Source: Gymnopus androsaceus JB14
Lineage: Eukaryota; Basidiomycota; Agaricomycetes; Agaricales; Omphalotaceae
DNA: 64,000 nt
Reading direction: 5' to 3'
Assembly: GCA_009733575.1 (NCBI GenBank)
Contig: ML769494.1
Span: forward strand, 62,001 to 126,000
Positions 1 to 10,799 of this stretch are shown one piece after another; position 1 is the stretch's first letter; every line of letters starts with the position of its first letter. The translations under genes were made by a program, and so were the position numbers. The notes beneath the pieces are model-generated. The model worked only from the letters and a program-made list of their open reading frames with translations, made no database searches and was not told the origin of the DNA.

Positions 1-539
1 CTCTGCTTCTTACTCTTTGGCAATCGCAATATCCCAGTCCATCTCATTCCAATTCGCCAGTCCAATTTCACTCTATGAATCCCTCTAAATTGAACCGAAA
101 ACCTTTGATTCTTCGCCCGGAAACGACAGTACTAAGCTTCAACAGAATCAAATCCTCATTGGTCGTTTAGTACTTCGCTTGATTTATACTATCAGACCCG
201 GATTTCGCTAGCCTGTCTATTCAGCTCAAGCCGTACATCATGATCCAAAATTGAGAAGAAAAACCTCTACTGATTTGCGAAAGCATAGTCGGTGAAACTC
301 TTTCCACTTTCGTAGTGTCACTAGGATTTTTTCAAGACAATCGTGTCTAGCACTAGTATTGTACACACTATAATAACACCATATATTTTGCCGGACTGGA
401 AAGCGAGAACAGTCGTCTATGGTAACAGATGGCGAGGGACATAGAGATACCCAATCTCTCGACTACAGAACTCAGGTTTCCCATGGCATTCAGGCTCCAC
501 GTTCCTATGTCTTGCTGAGCAATGGCACAGTTATACGCA

Positions 540-1644
540 GCAGAAAATAGATACAACGCACCTTTCCTTGGCATCTGCTCGCACCTGCTCCATAACATCC
601 AGAGCCTCAGCCTCTAATTTCCTCAAATGTGTATCCCTGCGAGACCAGCTTCTGGATACGCTGAAAATAGTCTACTAACATGTCTTTTAGCTGATTTCCC
701 CTGTTATAGTGATAGACCTATGGAACATAGGGAATAAGGCGCGCATCAGGCGATCTGTTGGCATGTCGGGACCTTTCTTGAACTCGAAACTTCTGACGCG
801 GGCGATGTCTATCAGATTCTGTGAGTCGACAAACCAAACGGAGAGGAAGGATCAGGAGAAAGAGTACCATGGTCCCAAAAGTGTAGCGTGTCTGCTGCCT
901 GAAGAAGAAGGGGGTCGCAAAGCTGTTCGTTCATATATGGCTGAAAGTACGAAGGTGACGTATCAAAGTCTAGTAGGCTGGGGTAAACATTGCACTCATG
1001 ATGGTGGTTGACTGTCATGTTCGCCAAGTCCAAGTCAATAATACGGAATTCCTTGTCACGATGGAGCACGTTTGGACCGTCTAGGTTGTCATGTACGAAG
1101 CCCAGGTCATGCATTTCTTGCAGATGAGAGAGGATAATGGCTCTGAAAGGAAAATGTCAAACAAGACATATACTGAACAATTAGAAATCGAAGGCGTACT
1201 TTTCCGATTTCTCGAGATAATATAAGGGAATTTGGACCGCCTCCCCAAAGCGCTCTAGGAGCAGACAGCCTAGATCATCTCCCGTACCACCAAGAGCCTT
1301 AAGAAATGAAAACATCCGAGGTATAACGCGACCTTGAATCGGCTGCATGGCGCAGGTAGACCATCGCCTCTTCTGCGATAGTATCCAAGCTTCCCATCTT
1401 GACCGCGACCCCAACTGGCTTTCCATTTTCCTTCCAAACCATGTTTGTCCTTGTCGGTGAGGTGTGCGCCATAAACAGTCGAGTGTTGGTGTACGCTGAG
1501 AGTCTCCGTGATAACGAGCTTGTCAAATTCCATTGGAACAGCACGTTCATTGAGAGGAGCGACTTTACATGCAAGTAGAGTGGTGACGTTTTTAGCAGGA
1601 TGATACGACGGCCACTTTTTCAGTTGCGAGATGATAAGCTGCAT
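540..1644 (-). pseudogene. Kinase-like (FunK1-type) pseudogene
   Basis: Fragments in different reading frames line up into one protein-kinase-like fold. From the 5' side these are a VYGAHL-type glycine-loop region near 1480, the ATP-lysine strand VGVAVKMG near 1400, a segment IQGRVIPRMFSFL near 1330, and a catalytic-loop equivalent HDNLDGPNVL followed by IIDLDLA near 1060. A clean 57-base GT-AG intron (1143-1199) and a second probable intron (about 814-862) remain. The frame breaks between EGKW and VGVAVK (near 1420) and between YLRH and QPIQGRV (near 1348), with further breaks after about 700. A coding-like tail (LEAEALDVMEQVRADAKE) reaches about 540. The expected HxDLxxxN motif is itself degenerate. 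I read this as a dead copy of the expanded basidiomycete kinase-like family. Two sequencing indels are the alternative explanation. Confidence 0.6.
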
Positions 1645-1841
1645 GTCACTGACGATAGGTCATGGTGGTAGTGGTTCAAGTTGATGACTGGATCCGCTGC
1701 GGGATCTCCTTTTCGTCCTTTCTTGTTCAGACTCTGTACCTTATCATTGTTCTGAAAAGTTCGTACAAGCACGTATTATCCATATATTCCTTGCCCTCTT
1801 TTTGCTTCGAGCTTCGCCCCTATTCAGTCGCCGCGTCGTGG

Positions 1842-2222
1842 ATAAGCGCCCGTGATGGTCAAAGCTGTACTTACGAGGTAGCTATATGTAGTCAATCAAG
1901 TACTGTTATAAACGTGCAAGTATAGGATTAACGGTGGAAAATACAGAGCAGAGTCGATTAATAGTGAGCAACACAAGAGTACGTTATATATATATTCTGC
2001 ATTCACAACTAATCTTACAACACATCCCTGAAATCTAAGGCGAGTTTTCTCGGGTTAGAGATCCGAAGATCCACTCCCGTAAGGAAATAGTAGCTTCCTT
2101 GGAATATTTAGGTACCCTGCGTAGATCGATGATGTTATAAGCAAAGTGTGAAGGAAGATATACGTAGAAAATACAACGGGGGAAACACACACTCAATCTT
2201 TAGTACCTTCTCCCGTCATTTT
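1842..2222 (-). pseudogene. Truncated duplicate of OSBP 3' end
   Basis: This stretch aligns with 6841-7180, the last exon, last intron and 3' flank of the intact OSBP gene, in the same orientation. Shared landmarks include ataagcgcccgtgatggtca, the AT-rich tatatatatatt tract, ccgaagatccactcccg and the region around the last-intron acceptor. The copy carries many substitutions and small insertions, including extra bases near 2165-2185, and no upstream OSBP exon accompanies it, so it cannot encode a functional domain. The two copies are direct repeats about 5 kb apart, enclosing the GT2 and methyltransferase-GT8 genes. Confidence 0.85.
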
Positions 2223-2931
2223 TATATCTGCTTTCAATGCTCAATTTTTGTCTAGTTGCACAGTGATGGGTACAGCTAATCATGATAATTTTGTTTTGGT
2301 AGTTCTGGCACCTAGCTGCACCTAGGTGAATCATTTCTCACGAGTAGTAGCAATGTACATGAAGTATGCTGCTCTACATTTTCGGTTCTAGAGTACTTTT
2401 GACAACCTCATACTGGAAGCCCACCACATCACTAGTAGGGAAGTTAATATTTATAAGAGAACTTTTTTCTAATATTCAAGAAGAGTACAAAGCTGACATT
2501 ACTCCAAGATATCGGTCAGCAGTGGCTTTTATTTCGATTGATTTAGTTGCAGTTAACTGAAGCCCACTGATTCATCATTCAAGTTACGACGCAGTTTTAC
2601 TACAGAGCCAAAGCGTGTTATCCATAGTCATTTTGCATTTACATTACTGACTTGTATTGAAAACAAAGCAGCTTCAGCTCTGGACGAAGTTCCATCCCAG
2701 CTTTTTTAAATGGATATTTGGTGATGGTCTTATGAAGGCGGTCAAAGCTGTAGATATCAAGCGATCGTCGTGCCGTTTCCCGCACATCCTGTTCACATTT
2801 AAATAATAATAAAAGATCACTGCTAGACAATTGACAAACTGTAGTCACAATATCTCATTATATGATACGACTTGTTCAATAGTATCGAAGGCAAGTCGAA
2901 AAAGAATAATTACACGCTACAAGCAACATAT
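2223..2931. other. Intergenic, AT-rich, no gene seen
   Basis: Only short, compositionally unremarkable open frames occur here. No splice-joined coding pattern or RNA gene was recognised. It forms the 3' flank of the GT2 gene. Confidence 0.5.
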
Positions 2932-4131
2932 TCAAGGGAGAAGTAGCAACATCAAAAGCAGAAAAAAGAATCGCTGCTGCCCGTTCGCGACTTCTTCATT
3001 GAAGGAAAACTCTCCCCACCGGCCAGCAAGCCAATCAAACCTCTTGCCAACATGACGAAACTCCCTCCTTCCCAGCATACCCCGAAGCCGACCTACTTCG
3101 CTGGCCATCCGAATGAGAGAGCTCTCAATGACTGCTATACCCCACGAGAGCCCCGAAATCTTTGGCTCGATGTTCAAGTTATGAGTGCGGTCTGCGTCAC
3201 GCCACAAGTGACGGTAGCAATCATGAACGACGTTCGCGATGATTGTGTATAAGGCTCCTCGAAGTGCATACTGAGGCCACATTCCCTGACAGATCATGAA
3301 CCCCGTCACGCAGGCCCATAAGAGCAGCGTCTCAGCACAGTTCGGCTGCCAAACACGATAGCAATGTTCTGGATACATGGCAACAAGTGCACCATCCCCA
3401 ATCGCCCACATGTAAAAACGCCAGTACGAACGGCGACCATGGTTCCACCATGGATGTGTTACCTTCATGTCTGGAGCGGGGAAAAATCCTTGCCGACCGT
3501 TAGAAATAGAATACTTGCGCTTCTGTCGACAGAAGTCGATATCTTCACCCCCGCCCGTCTTGGGGAAGCGAAGATCAAATTTGACACCATCGCCACCATC
3601 CGAGACATTGCGACATGCAATAAGGTTGGCGCTAACACCCCATGGGACATCATTGGGGATCTGGGACATCGCTTCAAAGAAGTATGTCACTCCAGAGAGA
3701 TGCAGTGCTGCGGTGGAGATGGTGTTGGCAGGAGGAAAAGCAGTATTCCCGACAAAGCCAGCTGCCTTTGGATGTGCACGGATGATGTTTTCAGCACAGT
3801 TGAGGACATCGGGAGATGGTACTACATCGTCGTCGAGGAAATACACCCAGTCAGCTGTGGACTCAAGCATTCCCCTATTTCTAGAGTACGATGCACCGGA
3901 ATTCACTTCGTTGATAAGAATTCGAACATCAGGGCGATGTGCATATAGTTGTTCCAGCTCTGCAATGTTGGGAGCAGATGGATTATCGATGATTATAATG
4001 AACGTGGTGGTGCATGAGTCGGAGTGTTTGAGTCGAAGAATAGCGTGGAGAATGGATAGATCAACTCGATAGCAGGGAACAACGACATCCACAATACCAT
4101 TTCCGTGGCCAATAATAACATGCTCTTGCAG
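2932..4131 (-). CDS. Family 2 glycosyltransferase (GT-A)
   Basis: This is a probable inverting GT2 enzyme that moves a sugar from a nucleotide donor to an unknown acceptor. The open frame runs about 400 codons. Near the N-terminus is VVVPCYRVD, followed by a donor-binding strand with FLDDDVVPS (the DDD/DxD metal site) and the acceptor-loop motif GGGEDIDFCRQ with the expected catalytic acidic residues. The last third has two hydrophobic stretches (around NCAETLLLWACVTGFMICQG and RGALYTIIANVV), which suggests membrane association. No ATG opens the frame: coding sequence continues upstream of codon GTG at 4092 to a good acceptor (acttag, intron side from 4132), so a short 5' exon lies upstream and was not identified with confidence. 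The C-terminus ends in an unusual Leu-rich tail just before the stop. It is head-to-head with the methyltransferase-GT8 gene, so a shared glycosylation role is possible but unproven. Confidence 0.85.
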   Translation of the reverse strand: MQEHVIIGHGNGIVDVVVPCYRVDLSILHAILRLKHSDSCTTTFIIIIDNPSAPNIAELEQLYAHRPDVRILINEVNSGASYSRNRGMLESTADWVYFLDDDVVPSPDVLNCAENIIRAHPKAAGFVGNTAFPPANTISTAALHLSGVTYFFEAMSQIPNDVPWGVSANLIACRNVSDGGDGVKFDLRFPKTGGGEDIDFCRQKRKYSISNGRQGFFPAPDMKVTHPWWNHGRRSYWRFYMWAIGDGALVAMYPEHCYRVWQPNCAETLLLWACVTGFMICQGMWPQYALRGALYTIIANVVHDCYRHLWRDADRTHNLNIEPKISGLSWGIAVIESSLIRMASEVGRLRGMLGRREFRHVGKRFDWLAGRWGEFSFNEEVANGQQRFFFLLLMLLLLP

Positions 4132-4133
4132 CT

Positions 4134-4928
4134 AAGTTTTATAGGGATCTGCACCGTAGCCGTAACCGTCCCGTAAGTACAAGCTTGCGGGTTGGCGTCT
4201 GTCGTATTCAGCCGAATAGTTTACGGCTATTGTACGGTCTGTGAATACATTAGATCTGTAATAATAATAAAAACCTGTACCGTATCATAAAATATCATTG
4301 GGTTGAGACCAATTTCCAGCAGCGCGCTATCTCAACTAGTCATCCGTTTGGGAATGGGCGTCAAAGCTAGTAATAGGTGCAGAGATCATGTATTATTTCT
4401 TCTGGAGATAATTGAGGCAATCTGGGTGACTCGAATAAGACGCCTGCCTGAACGTTCCATTGAGCCAAACTCACTCTGACCACTTGGGGTCCTAGGCAAA
4501 CTATATCGGTTCAGGTATATCGGTTCAAGGAGGCAGGAGGAGACAGGACCTGTGATCGGAGTTGACAGGATAAGTTAGGTTAGGCTATGAGCTAAGGACG
4601 AGACTCGGAATTAGGAAGGTACAAACTCACAGAGATACGGGACCAAAGGCCTGAGTTGGTCGTACTATATACAGACCACTAACAAGAGTGGGAGGGCGGG
4701 AGAACTAAAAACGCGCTATACATATGAGTCGTATATCGTGCGATGAGAGTTGGGGATAGAGCGATGAGCGTCTTAGACAACGACGCATATGAAAGCGCTG
4801 CTCTCACCGCCCGGCCTGCTACGCTAGGCTTATCCTGGAAAGTGGGGTGAAGAGTTTAAAAGAGCAGGAATCAAACGATGGTTTGATAAACGACCTGTCG
4901 AAATTGTTGTACTACCCATAACCATACG
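4134..4928. promoter_or_regulatory. Shared upstream region of GT2 and MT-GT8
   Basis: This divergent intergenic region lies between the two glycosyl genes. It probably contains the missing 5' exon of the GT2 gene (about 4180-4310) and both promoters. A perfect-start 14-base tandem repeat is present at 4502-4529. No canonical TATA box can be assigned with confidence. Confidence 0.4.
4502..4529. repeat. 14-base tandem duplication
   Basis: The unit tatatcggttcagg is followed immediately by tatatcggttcaag, a near-perfect two-copy repeat between divergent glycosyl genes. It could be a paired regulatory site or a chance slippage product. Confidence 0.5.
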
Positions 4929-6656
4929 ATGACGTCTTCGTTTTCACCTTCATCGCCCACCCTCGAGGAACCTCAGCCTCTAGACAACGTCCAGCCCTCT
5001 TCTCAGTCCAGATACCACTTCACCGAAACCCAAGACTGGTTTTCGCACAACATCCCACGCTGGACCTCCTTCCTTCCTCTAGTCACCTCCTCGCACCCGC
5101 GTGCATTGGAGATTGGGTCCTGGGAAGGCCGTTCCGCCGTATGGCTCGTCACACATCTCTTCAAGGATACAGCCAACACAGGTGATGACAATGCCAAGCA
5201 TGGAGGCGAAATCGTCTGCATTGACCACTTCGAGTTGTTGCGTACCGATGCGGGGAAGGCTCGATTCGAGCTAATTAATCAGAACCTTCATGCTACGGGC
5301 AAACCATTCCGTGTGTTGAGCCAGTACAGCGTTCCTGCACTTATGAAACTCCTCGAAGAAGAGATACTTCTCAGCATCAGCACTCGCACCAGCGTACGCA
5401 CTCAGGGCTTCGATTGGATCTACATCGACGGCTCGCATGAAGCAGACGATACCCTCCTAGACGCTGAACTGGCATGGCGTCTTGCACGTAAAGACGCAAT
5501 GGTCATCTTTGACGACTATCATTGGCCTGAGGAGCCTGAAGAGAGCATGCACCATCCAAAACGCGGTATCGATGCGTTCCTGGAGCTGCATCGAGGGGAG
5601 TATGAGCGTTTGACGGAGCCTGGACATTATCAGGTTGTGGTAAGGAAGAGGAGTGAGATGCGAATGGGTTTTTTGGTGGATATTGAACAGAAGAAAAGGA
5701 AGGTAGATGTGGATCCGGATATGATGCCGATGCAGATAGATAAGGCATTAGGCTACGGGATGCATATCGCTCTCGCTGTTGATTCGGCATACGCCATGCC
5801 TGCTGCAGTTGTGATCCTAAGCACCGTTGAACACACTCCAGGATGCATCACGTTCTACATCATCGATTGCGGGCTGACCGACGAGGATCAACGAAGGCTT
5901 CGAGCCTCAATCTCGATTTCAGGAAGCCGACGCGATGGAGATGTGACGATGATATTCCTGCAGTAGCCAGGGAATAGCTTAACGAAGGACCTGGGAGCAG
6001 CTTGGGCGAAGTTGGATATGGTAGAGGTGCTCCCTGTTGAGCGCGTCTTATACCTCGATGCAGACGTACTTGTTCGTGACGACTTGCGAAAGCTTTGGAA
6101 TACGGATCTGCAGGGGTTGCCAATCGCAGCTGCCCCAGATGTCGGGTATCCAATGGGCCATGACGGGATACAGGAGATCCCGTATTTCAACGCGGGTGTC
6201 TTGCTAATGGATTTGGCGAGGATTCGTTCCGGTTCAGGCATAGCAGGGCTCCGAGAAGTGGGGCGAAAGATGAAGGATTCAAAGTTTCGGGACCAGGATG
6301 CATTGAACGCGATCTTTGGTCAAAATAACTGGAAGGAGCTCAGTCTCAAGTGGAATGCACAGGGATTGGGAACGTACGCGAGATATCCCGCTACTGAAAG
6401 GGCTTCGCTTCAACTCGATAGCATGATGGACCCTGGAATTGTACATTTCACCGGTCCCGTCAATCCTTCGCTCGAAGCGGTGCTCCATGATGACGTTCAA
6501 CCACCCACTGCAAAGCCGTGGGGATACCTGGGCGCGCCTGGGCATCCATTCCAGGATGAATGGTGGGAAGTGTGTGAGAGGACGTCGTGGAAGGGTGCTC
6601 GAAGCTTGAATTCCCGGAAAGAGTCTATGGAAGAGATGGAGAGGGCCATCAATTAA
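4929..6656 (+). CDS. Methyltransferase-GT8 fusion with in-frame TAG
   Basis: The reading frame joins two domains. Residues about 50-240 form a class I SAM-dependent methyltransferase (Methyltransf_24-like) with motif I ALEIGSWEGRSAVWL, an acidic strand end VCIDHF, and DWIYIDGSH followed by MVIFDDYHW. From about residue 275 a GT8 glycosyltransferase begins (YGMHIALAVDSAYAMPA) and continues with the metal-binding DxD in RVLYLDADVLVRDD, then FNAGVLLMDL and HFTGPVNP. A single TAG at 5964-5966 interrupts the GT8 domain between LQ and PGNSLTKDLG. The frame is identical on both sides, and the residues after the stop still fit the family, so the lesion is a lone nonsense codon. A 24-base GT-AG bracket (5943-5966) would remove it in frame but is far below normal intron size. 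Without readthrough, the product would be a methyltransferase with a truncated GT8. Start ATG 4929 has no better rival. Confidence 0.75.
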
Positions 6657-7018
6657 GGTAGGTATCACTAGGGTTTTTCAACGCAATCGTGCCCACTTTT
6701 ATTGTGCTTCAAGATGGTAGTTAGAGAAAGAAAAAGATTTGGCGCCGGTTGTGCAAGTTTTTCCCAGCGTTATAGAAGCCAACGATATCCATAATCCAAT
6801 ATTCTCCTCTTCGTGGACGTGAGGATCCAGAAACGCGTAAATAAGCGCCCGTGATGGTCAAAGCTGTACTTATCAAGTGCTGTCATAAACGTGTAAGTAT
6901 AGGATTAACTGTGGAAAATACAGAACAGAGTTGATTAATAGTGAGCAACACAAGAGTACGTTATATATATATTCCTTCGTCGGCATTCACAACTAATCTT
7001 ACAACACATCCCTGGAAT

Positions 7019-8765
7019 CTAAGGTGATTTTTCTCGGGTTAGGGATCCGAAGATCCACTCCCGCACGGAAATATCAGCTTCCTTGGGATCTTTAGGTACC
7101 CTGCGTAGATCGATTTCATAAAAAAAGTGTGAAGGAAGATATACACGGGAAACACGTACTCAATCTTTGGTACCCATCTCCCGTCTTTCTGTACGAAGAA
7201 ACGTGGCACGTGTGTCTTGCCACTTTCCTCAAGTTTCTTCCGTGACTCTCGTTGTGCATCTTCGACACGGGATTTGGCGTCGGTTGCGGCTTCCATATCT
7301 TTGGCGAGGATTGCATTTGTGAGATCAGACCATAATCTAGACCGGGAAAATGTTAGACAGTGTAACGAGAGAATGCGACCTTTGAACGAACCTCCGCGAT
7401 TCGTTGGGCTCTTGCTGATCCTCAGGCGGAATCCATTTGGGTGAGATCTTTTGTCCGTCCTTCACTGCATCGAATATCACGCGTTTCGCACCGGTCTATG
7501 CGATTATGAGCGACCCGAGCTTCAACTTAAATTAAATATCATGCACACCTTTGCGCTCTTGTAATCCATGGTGTGACTCCATCGTCCAGACACCTCTCCA
7601 ACCTCGTTGTTATTGTGTCGGATCCGTCCAGAGATGGCGTTGTACGTCCCTGAGAAGAAACCCTGAAAAACACCGCCACGTTAAGGATATGCCCGACGGG
7701 CAAGGCGGTCGAGGGATGGTGACCAGTAGAAAGTTACGCACCTTCGTTTTGAACTCGATATCGCAGAAAATGCCATTCTTCTCGTTCTTAGCTGTGCAGG
7801 TGTCGCCCAGCTCCAGCACCATCTTGCCAAATAGGATCCCTCGGGCATACATGTTTGGCATGGTGATAACGTACTCTGTTCGACGTATAGTGAGATGAAA
7901 GTCGCTAGGACAAAGACTAGCACGAACCTCCATCCTCTGGCTTTCCGAGCAACGTCACTCTATTCTCGCCCTCCATCGTAGTACTAACACTGTTGCCGAG
8001 GAACTTGGATTTAGGCCGGAGTTCGCCTAGGATCATGACCTTGTTTTCAGGAGAGATGTAGAAGAAGGCGGACACAGGCGGGTGGTGAGAGACTTGTTCA
8101 GCGATGTAAAACCCTTGTGTGTTGTTTGGGTAATCATACTGGCATCGGAAAAATTCTCCGAGGACGGGGTTATAGGGTTTCTTGACTCCTTTCGGCTTGA
8201 TATGCCATCCGGCAAGGTAATACTGGAGAACTCGCATGAATCGTTCCTCTGGATCGCTGCACGTTTCGGCGCTGGATAAAGCGTAGACGATGATGAAATT
8301 TTAGGGTAAGAAGAGAAGAATCGTTGGAGAGCATTAGGATTTGAACGTTATCAGCGCAAAAACACATTGCGCACCCGAATACGAGGTCAGGGTGTGACAT
8401 GAAATCTGTGATTCTCTCGAGCATACTCCTTGGCTCGAGCACAAATGTTGGAAAAGTGACTCGAGAGAGATCCATCCCGACTCTGCAGATGGAATATGAG
8501 CAAAATTCCATTGAAAATAGCCTGTACAACTCACCTTAGTTGGGAAATCATCGACGTTATGATACTACCTTCATTCTCGTCTCTGTCACCATGAAAATTA
8601 GCCTTTGGACAAAACATGTTTTGCAAATGATAACTAGACGAACAGAATTGAGGTATCGTCAGGCTCAGTGTCTGATGGAGCTCTGTCTTCCTCCGAGGAG
8701 CCTCGAGGCTTTGCATTGCCTGTAACGTTTCGGAAATGAGAACCGGCCTGGCTGAAGAGACCCAT
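7019..8765 (-). CDS. Oxysterol-binding protein-related lipid transfer protein
   Basis: This soluble ORP/OSBP-family carrier of about 400 residues is expected to exchange sterol or phosphoinositide between membranes. It begins [11 protein letters not shown] and has an acidic linker ([11 protein letters not shown]). It then carries the family core: [19 protein letters not shown] (lid and tunnel start), [19 protein letters not shown], the diagnostic [38 protein letters not shown] and the C-terminal GRWVPKIEY. No PH domain, ankyrin repeats or membrane segment is visible, so it is a short (Kes1/Osh4-size) type. About nine exons fit with 45-80-base GT-AG introns: for example SIL joins DENEGS across an intron with donor gttcgt, and the last exon ends with [10 protein letters not shown] and TAG at 7019-7021. 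Its 3' end is duplicated as a relic at 1842-2222. Confidence 0.92.
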
Positions 8766-9453
8766 CATGTCAGAGGTATGGCTAACACGAGGTTACAAAT
8801 GGTTTTGTTCAAGTGTCGGACGAACGCTAGATGGTGGAAGATATCCTGAGGAAAGGTATGAGGATCGATGACCTCGATGATGAAAGTATAAGACAGGGGA
8901 GTACTCAAGCCGCCTAACCGTAGTAGCCGCTGATGTCATCATGATCACTACAACCACTCAAGGTCACAAAAACGTTTTGTTCTCTATTGGCTCTGTCAGT
9001 GTTGGTCCTGAGTTGCGCAGTTGCGCAACAACGGTAAAACAATACGTTTAGTAAGTAATATTATTACAAGCAGAGAGGCAATGTATTTCCATCAATTCCG
9101 GCGGTGCAGACGTCAATGCGAAGGACAAAGTGCACCTTTCGAACATATTTACGGCTGCGAGATGTCGTCGGGGACTTCAGAAAAGAAAAGGATCTATTTC
9201 GGAAGAATCCAGTACCAGGCTCGCGGAAAGCTCTTGGCGGCCAAGCTATAAATTAAAGGAAGCTCGAAGCCATGTCAGAAGGCCAAATCCGAAGGAGAAG
9301 ATAAGTTACCTCTAAAAAGTCGAGTAAGAAATCATATCGTCAAGTTAACCTGGCCGTCGTAAGTAAGATGGTGGCGGATCCTGAGTGAATCTGTGTGCAG
9401 TCCTAGTGTCCAAAAAAATTCATAATACAAGTATTTGGCAGGAAGTAAGCAAC
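8766..9453. other. Intergenic, upstream of OSBP
   Basis: This holds the OSBP promoter side and the left flank of the U6-bearing repeat. No coding pattern or RNA gene was recognised. Confidence 0.5.
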
Positions 9454-9846
9454 CTTGGATAAGCAGCAGTACAACAGAGACGTCAAGTCGAAGAAGAAAT
9501 ACTGGACACGACGATTAGTTAGCCACTGTGAGTCTGCTGGAGAGTATTCAAGGAGGCAAGTTGGGATTCAGATTCCTTGGTGTCCAAGTAAGCGAGCATT
9601 CGAGTATCCGTCGGGACGTACAGGAAGGTACAGGAGCTGCGCAGTCCAGCATCGGCTCGGGGTCCTCAGACCTATATTCCTATTACGTGCACTGAGAGCA
9701 CTGGTTTGATGAATCCCTTCTCCGAGTGCGCCAGGAAAGTAAATACTAAACAAGTAACTAACTTATTCGAAGAGAGACGTATTGCTCCAGCATCCATTAT
9801 ACTGACTTGAATAAATCTAGCCGCTACAGAGATTTTTTGGGGATTC

Positions 9847-9904
9847 GGGACATGGTTACAGTTATACTCAGACTTGGGACATGGTAACAGTTATACTCAG
9901 ACTT
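9847..9904. repeat. 29-base tandem duplication in copy A
   Basis: Two adjacent units begin gggacatggttacagttata and gggacatggtaacagttata and differ at one or two bases. Copy B has a single degenerate equivalent near 14740, so the duplication arose after the segments diverged. Confidence 0.8.
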
Positions 9905-10052
9905 GTCGGGTATTGGTCATAACATATATTCACCCGCCTCCAGAGTCCAGTGAAACTCAACGGTGTAGACTGGTACTCTCTATCAGTACATCTCAGAAGA
10001 CAAGACTTGGGTTAGGCTGAGCCTCAGCGCAAGCAAGTCGAGATGCATAAGT

Positions 10053-10089
10053 ACAGGCGCGGGAACGCGTTTCGCGCACGGGCGCCTGT
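10053..10089. promoter_or_regulatory. Conserved hairpin upstream of U6 (copy A)
   Basis: Arms acaggcgc and gcgcctgt surround a CpG-rich loop (gggaacgcgtttcgcgcacg). The whole motif is unchanged in copy B, about 60-95 bases upstream of the U6 start. This is the usual distance for a Pol III/snRNA upstream element, but no named factor site was recognised. Confidence 0.4.
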
Positions 10090-10146
10090 GAACTGCGTAC
10101 AATCAAAACGGTGTTCACGGCAACAATTTTCAATCAGCACAACAAT

Positions 10147-10170
10147 GTCCCCTTCGGGGTGACATACGAA

Positions 10171-10201
<31 letters not shown>

Positions 10202-10252
10202 GGCCCCTGCACAAGGATGACACGCTTTTCCGGAGTGGTAGATCTACGGATC
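10147..10252 (+). ncRNA. U6 spliceosomal RNA, copy A
   Basis: The catalytic core of U6 is recognisable by eye: a 5' stem-loop CCCC-TTCG-GGGG, then AAATTGGAACGATACAGAGA (containing the ACAGAGA box that pairs with the 5' splice site), then AGATTAGCATGGCCCCTGCA and AAGGATGACACGC (AGC triad and internal stem-loop). No intron interrupts the core. CCTGCACAAGG replaces the vertebrate CCTGCGCAAGG. A four-T tract directly follows ACACGC, as in yeast U6, and T-rich sequence beyond 10261 ([18 protein letters not shown]) would serve as Pol III terminator. The exact 3' end is estimated from the usual 100-110 nt length. Confidence 0.9.
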
Positions 10253-10799
10253 TCAATATTTATTTTATTTTTTGCTTGTACGACGATGCGGATACAGATA
10301 TAGAGTATATGCCTTTGTGTGTAAGTCTTTCATTTTTTATTGCTGTAAGTTCTGTATGTATCCATATTTCTTTACTTCTGTAGAGTCAATGCTTGTATGT
10401 ATGGATGTATGTACAAGGAATAGAAGCGTATCGCTCCAGCATCCACTGGTGTTTTTCAACAAGGACTGAGAATCCGAGTTTTTTTTTGGCGTGGACTCGG
10501 GAAAACGTGTCGGATTCATGCATACTTGGTCGTGAAATATCTCCTGCCTCCAAGTTTGGATGCATAGAGGCAACAGCAGCTGCGCGGTGTCGGGAGACTC
10601 AGGGGGTAGATACCTACCAAGCCACATTGCATTGCATTGCATTGTGGCTGGGTGGGCATTGGTTATTCACCGAATACAATTCAATCTTCCCAACATCCAG
10701 CATCTTTCGATTCACCGGTGTACATTACAGTGGCCGAAAATCTTGTCAACGGAGTAGAGAAATGCTCATACTGGGTTCATCAAATAGTCCGATCAACTA

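Noticed and set aside
3364..4072. Two long plus-strand open frames over the GT2 gene
   Set aside because: They are antisense shadows of a clear GT2 reading frame with catalytic motifs.
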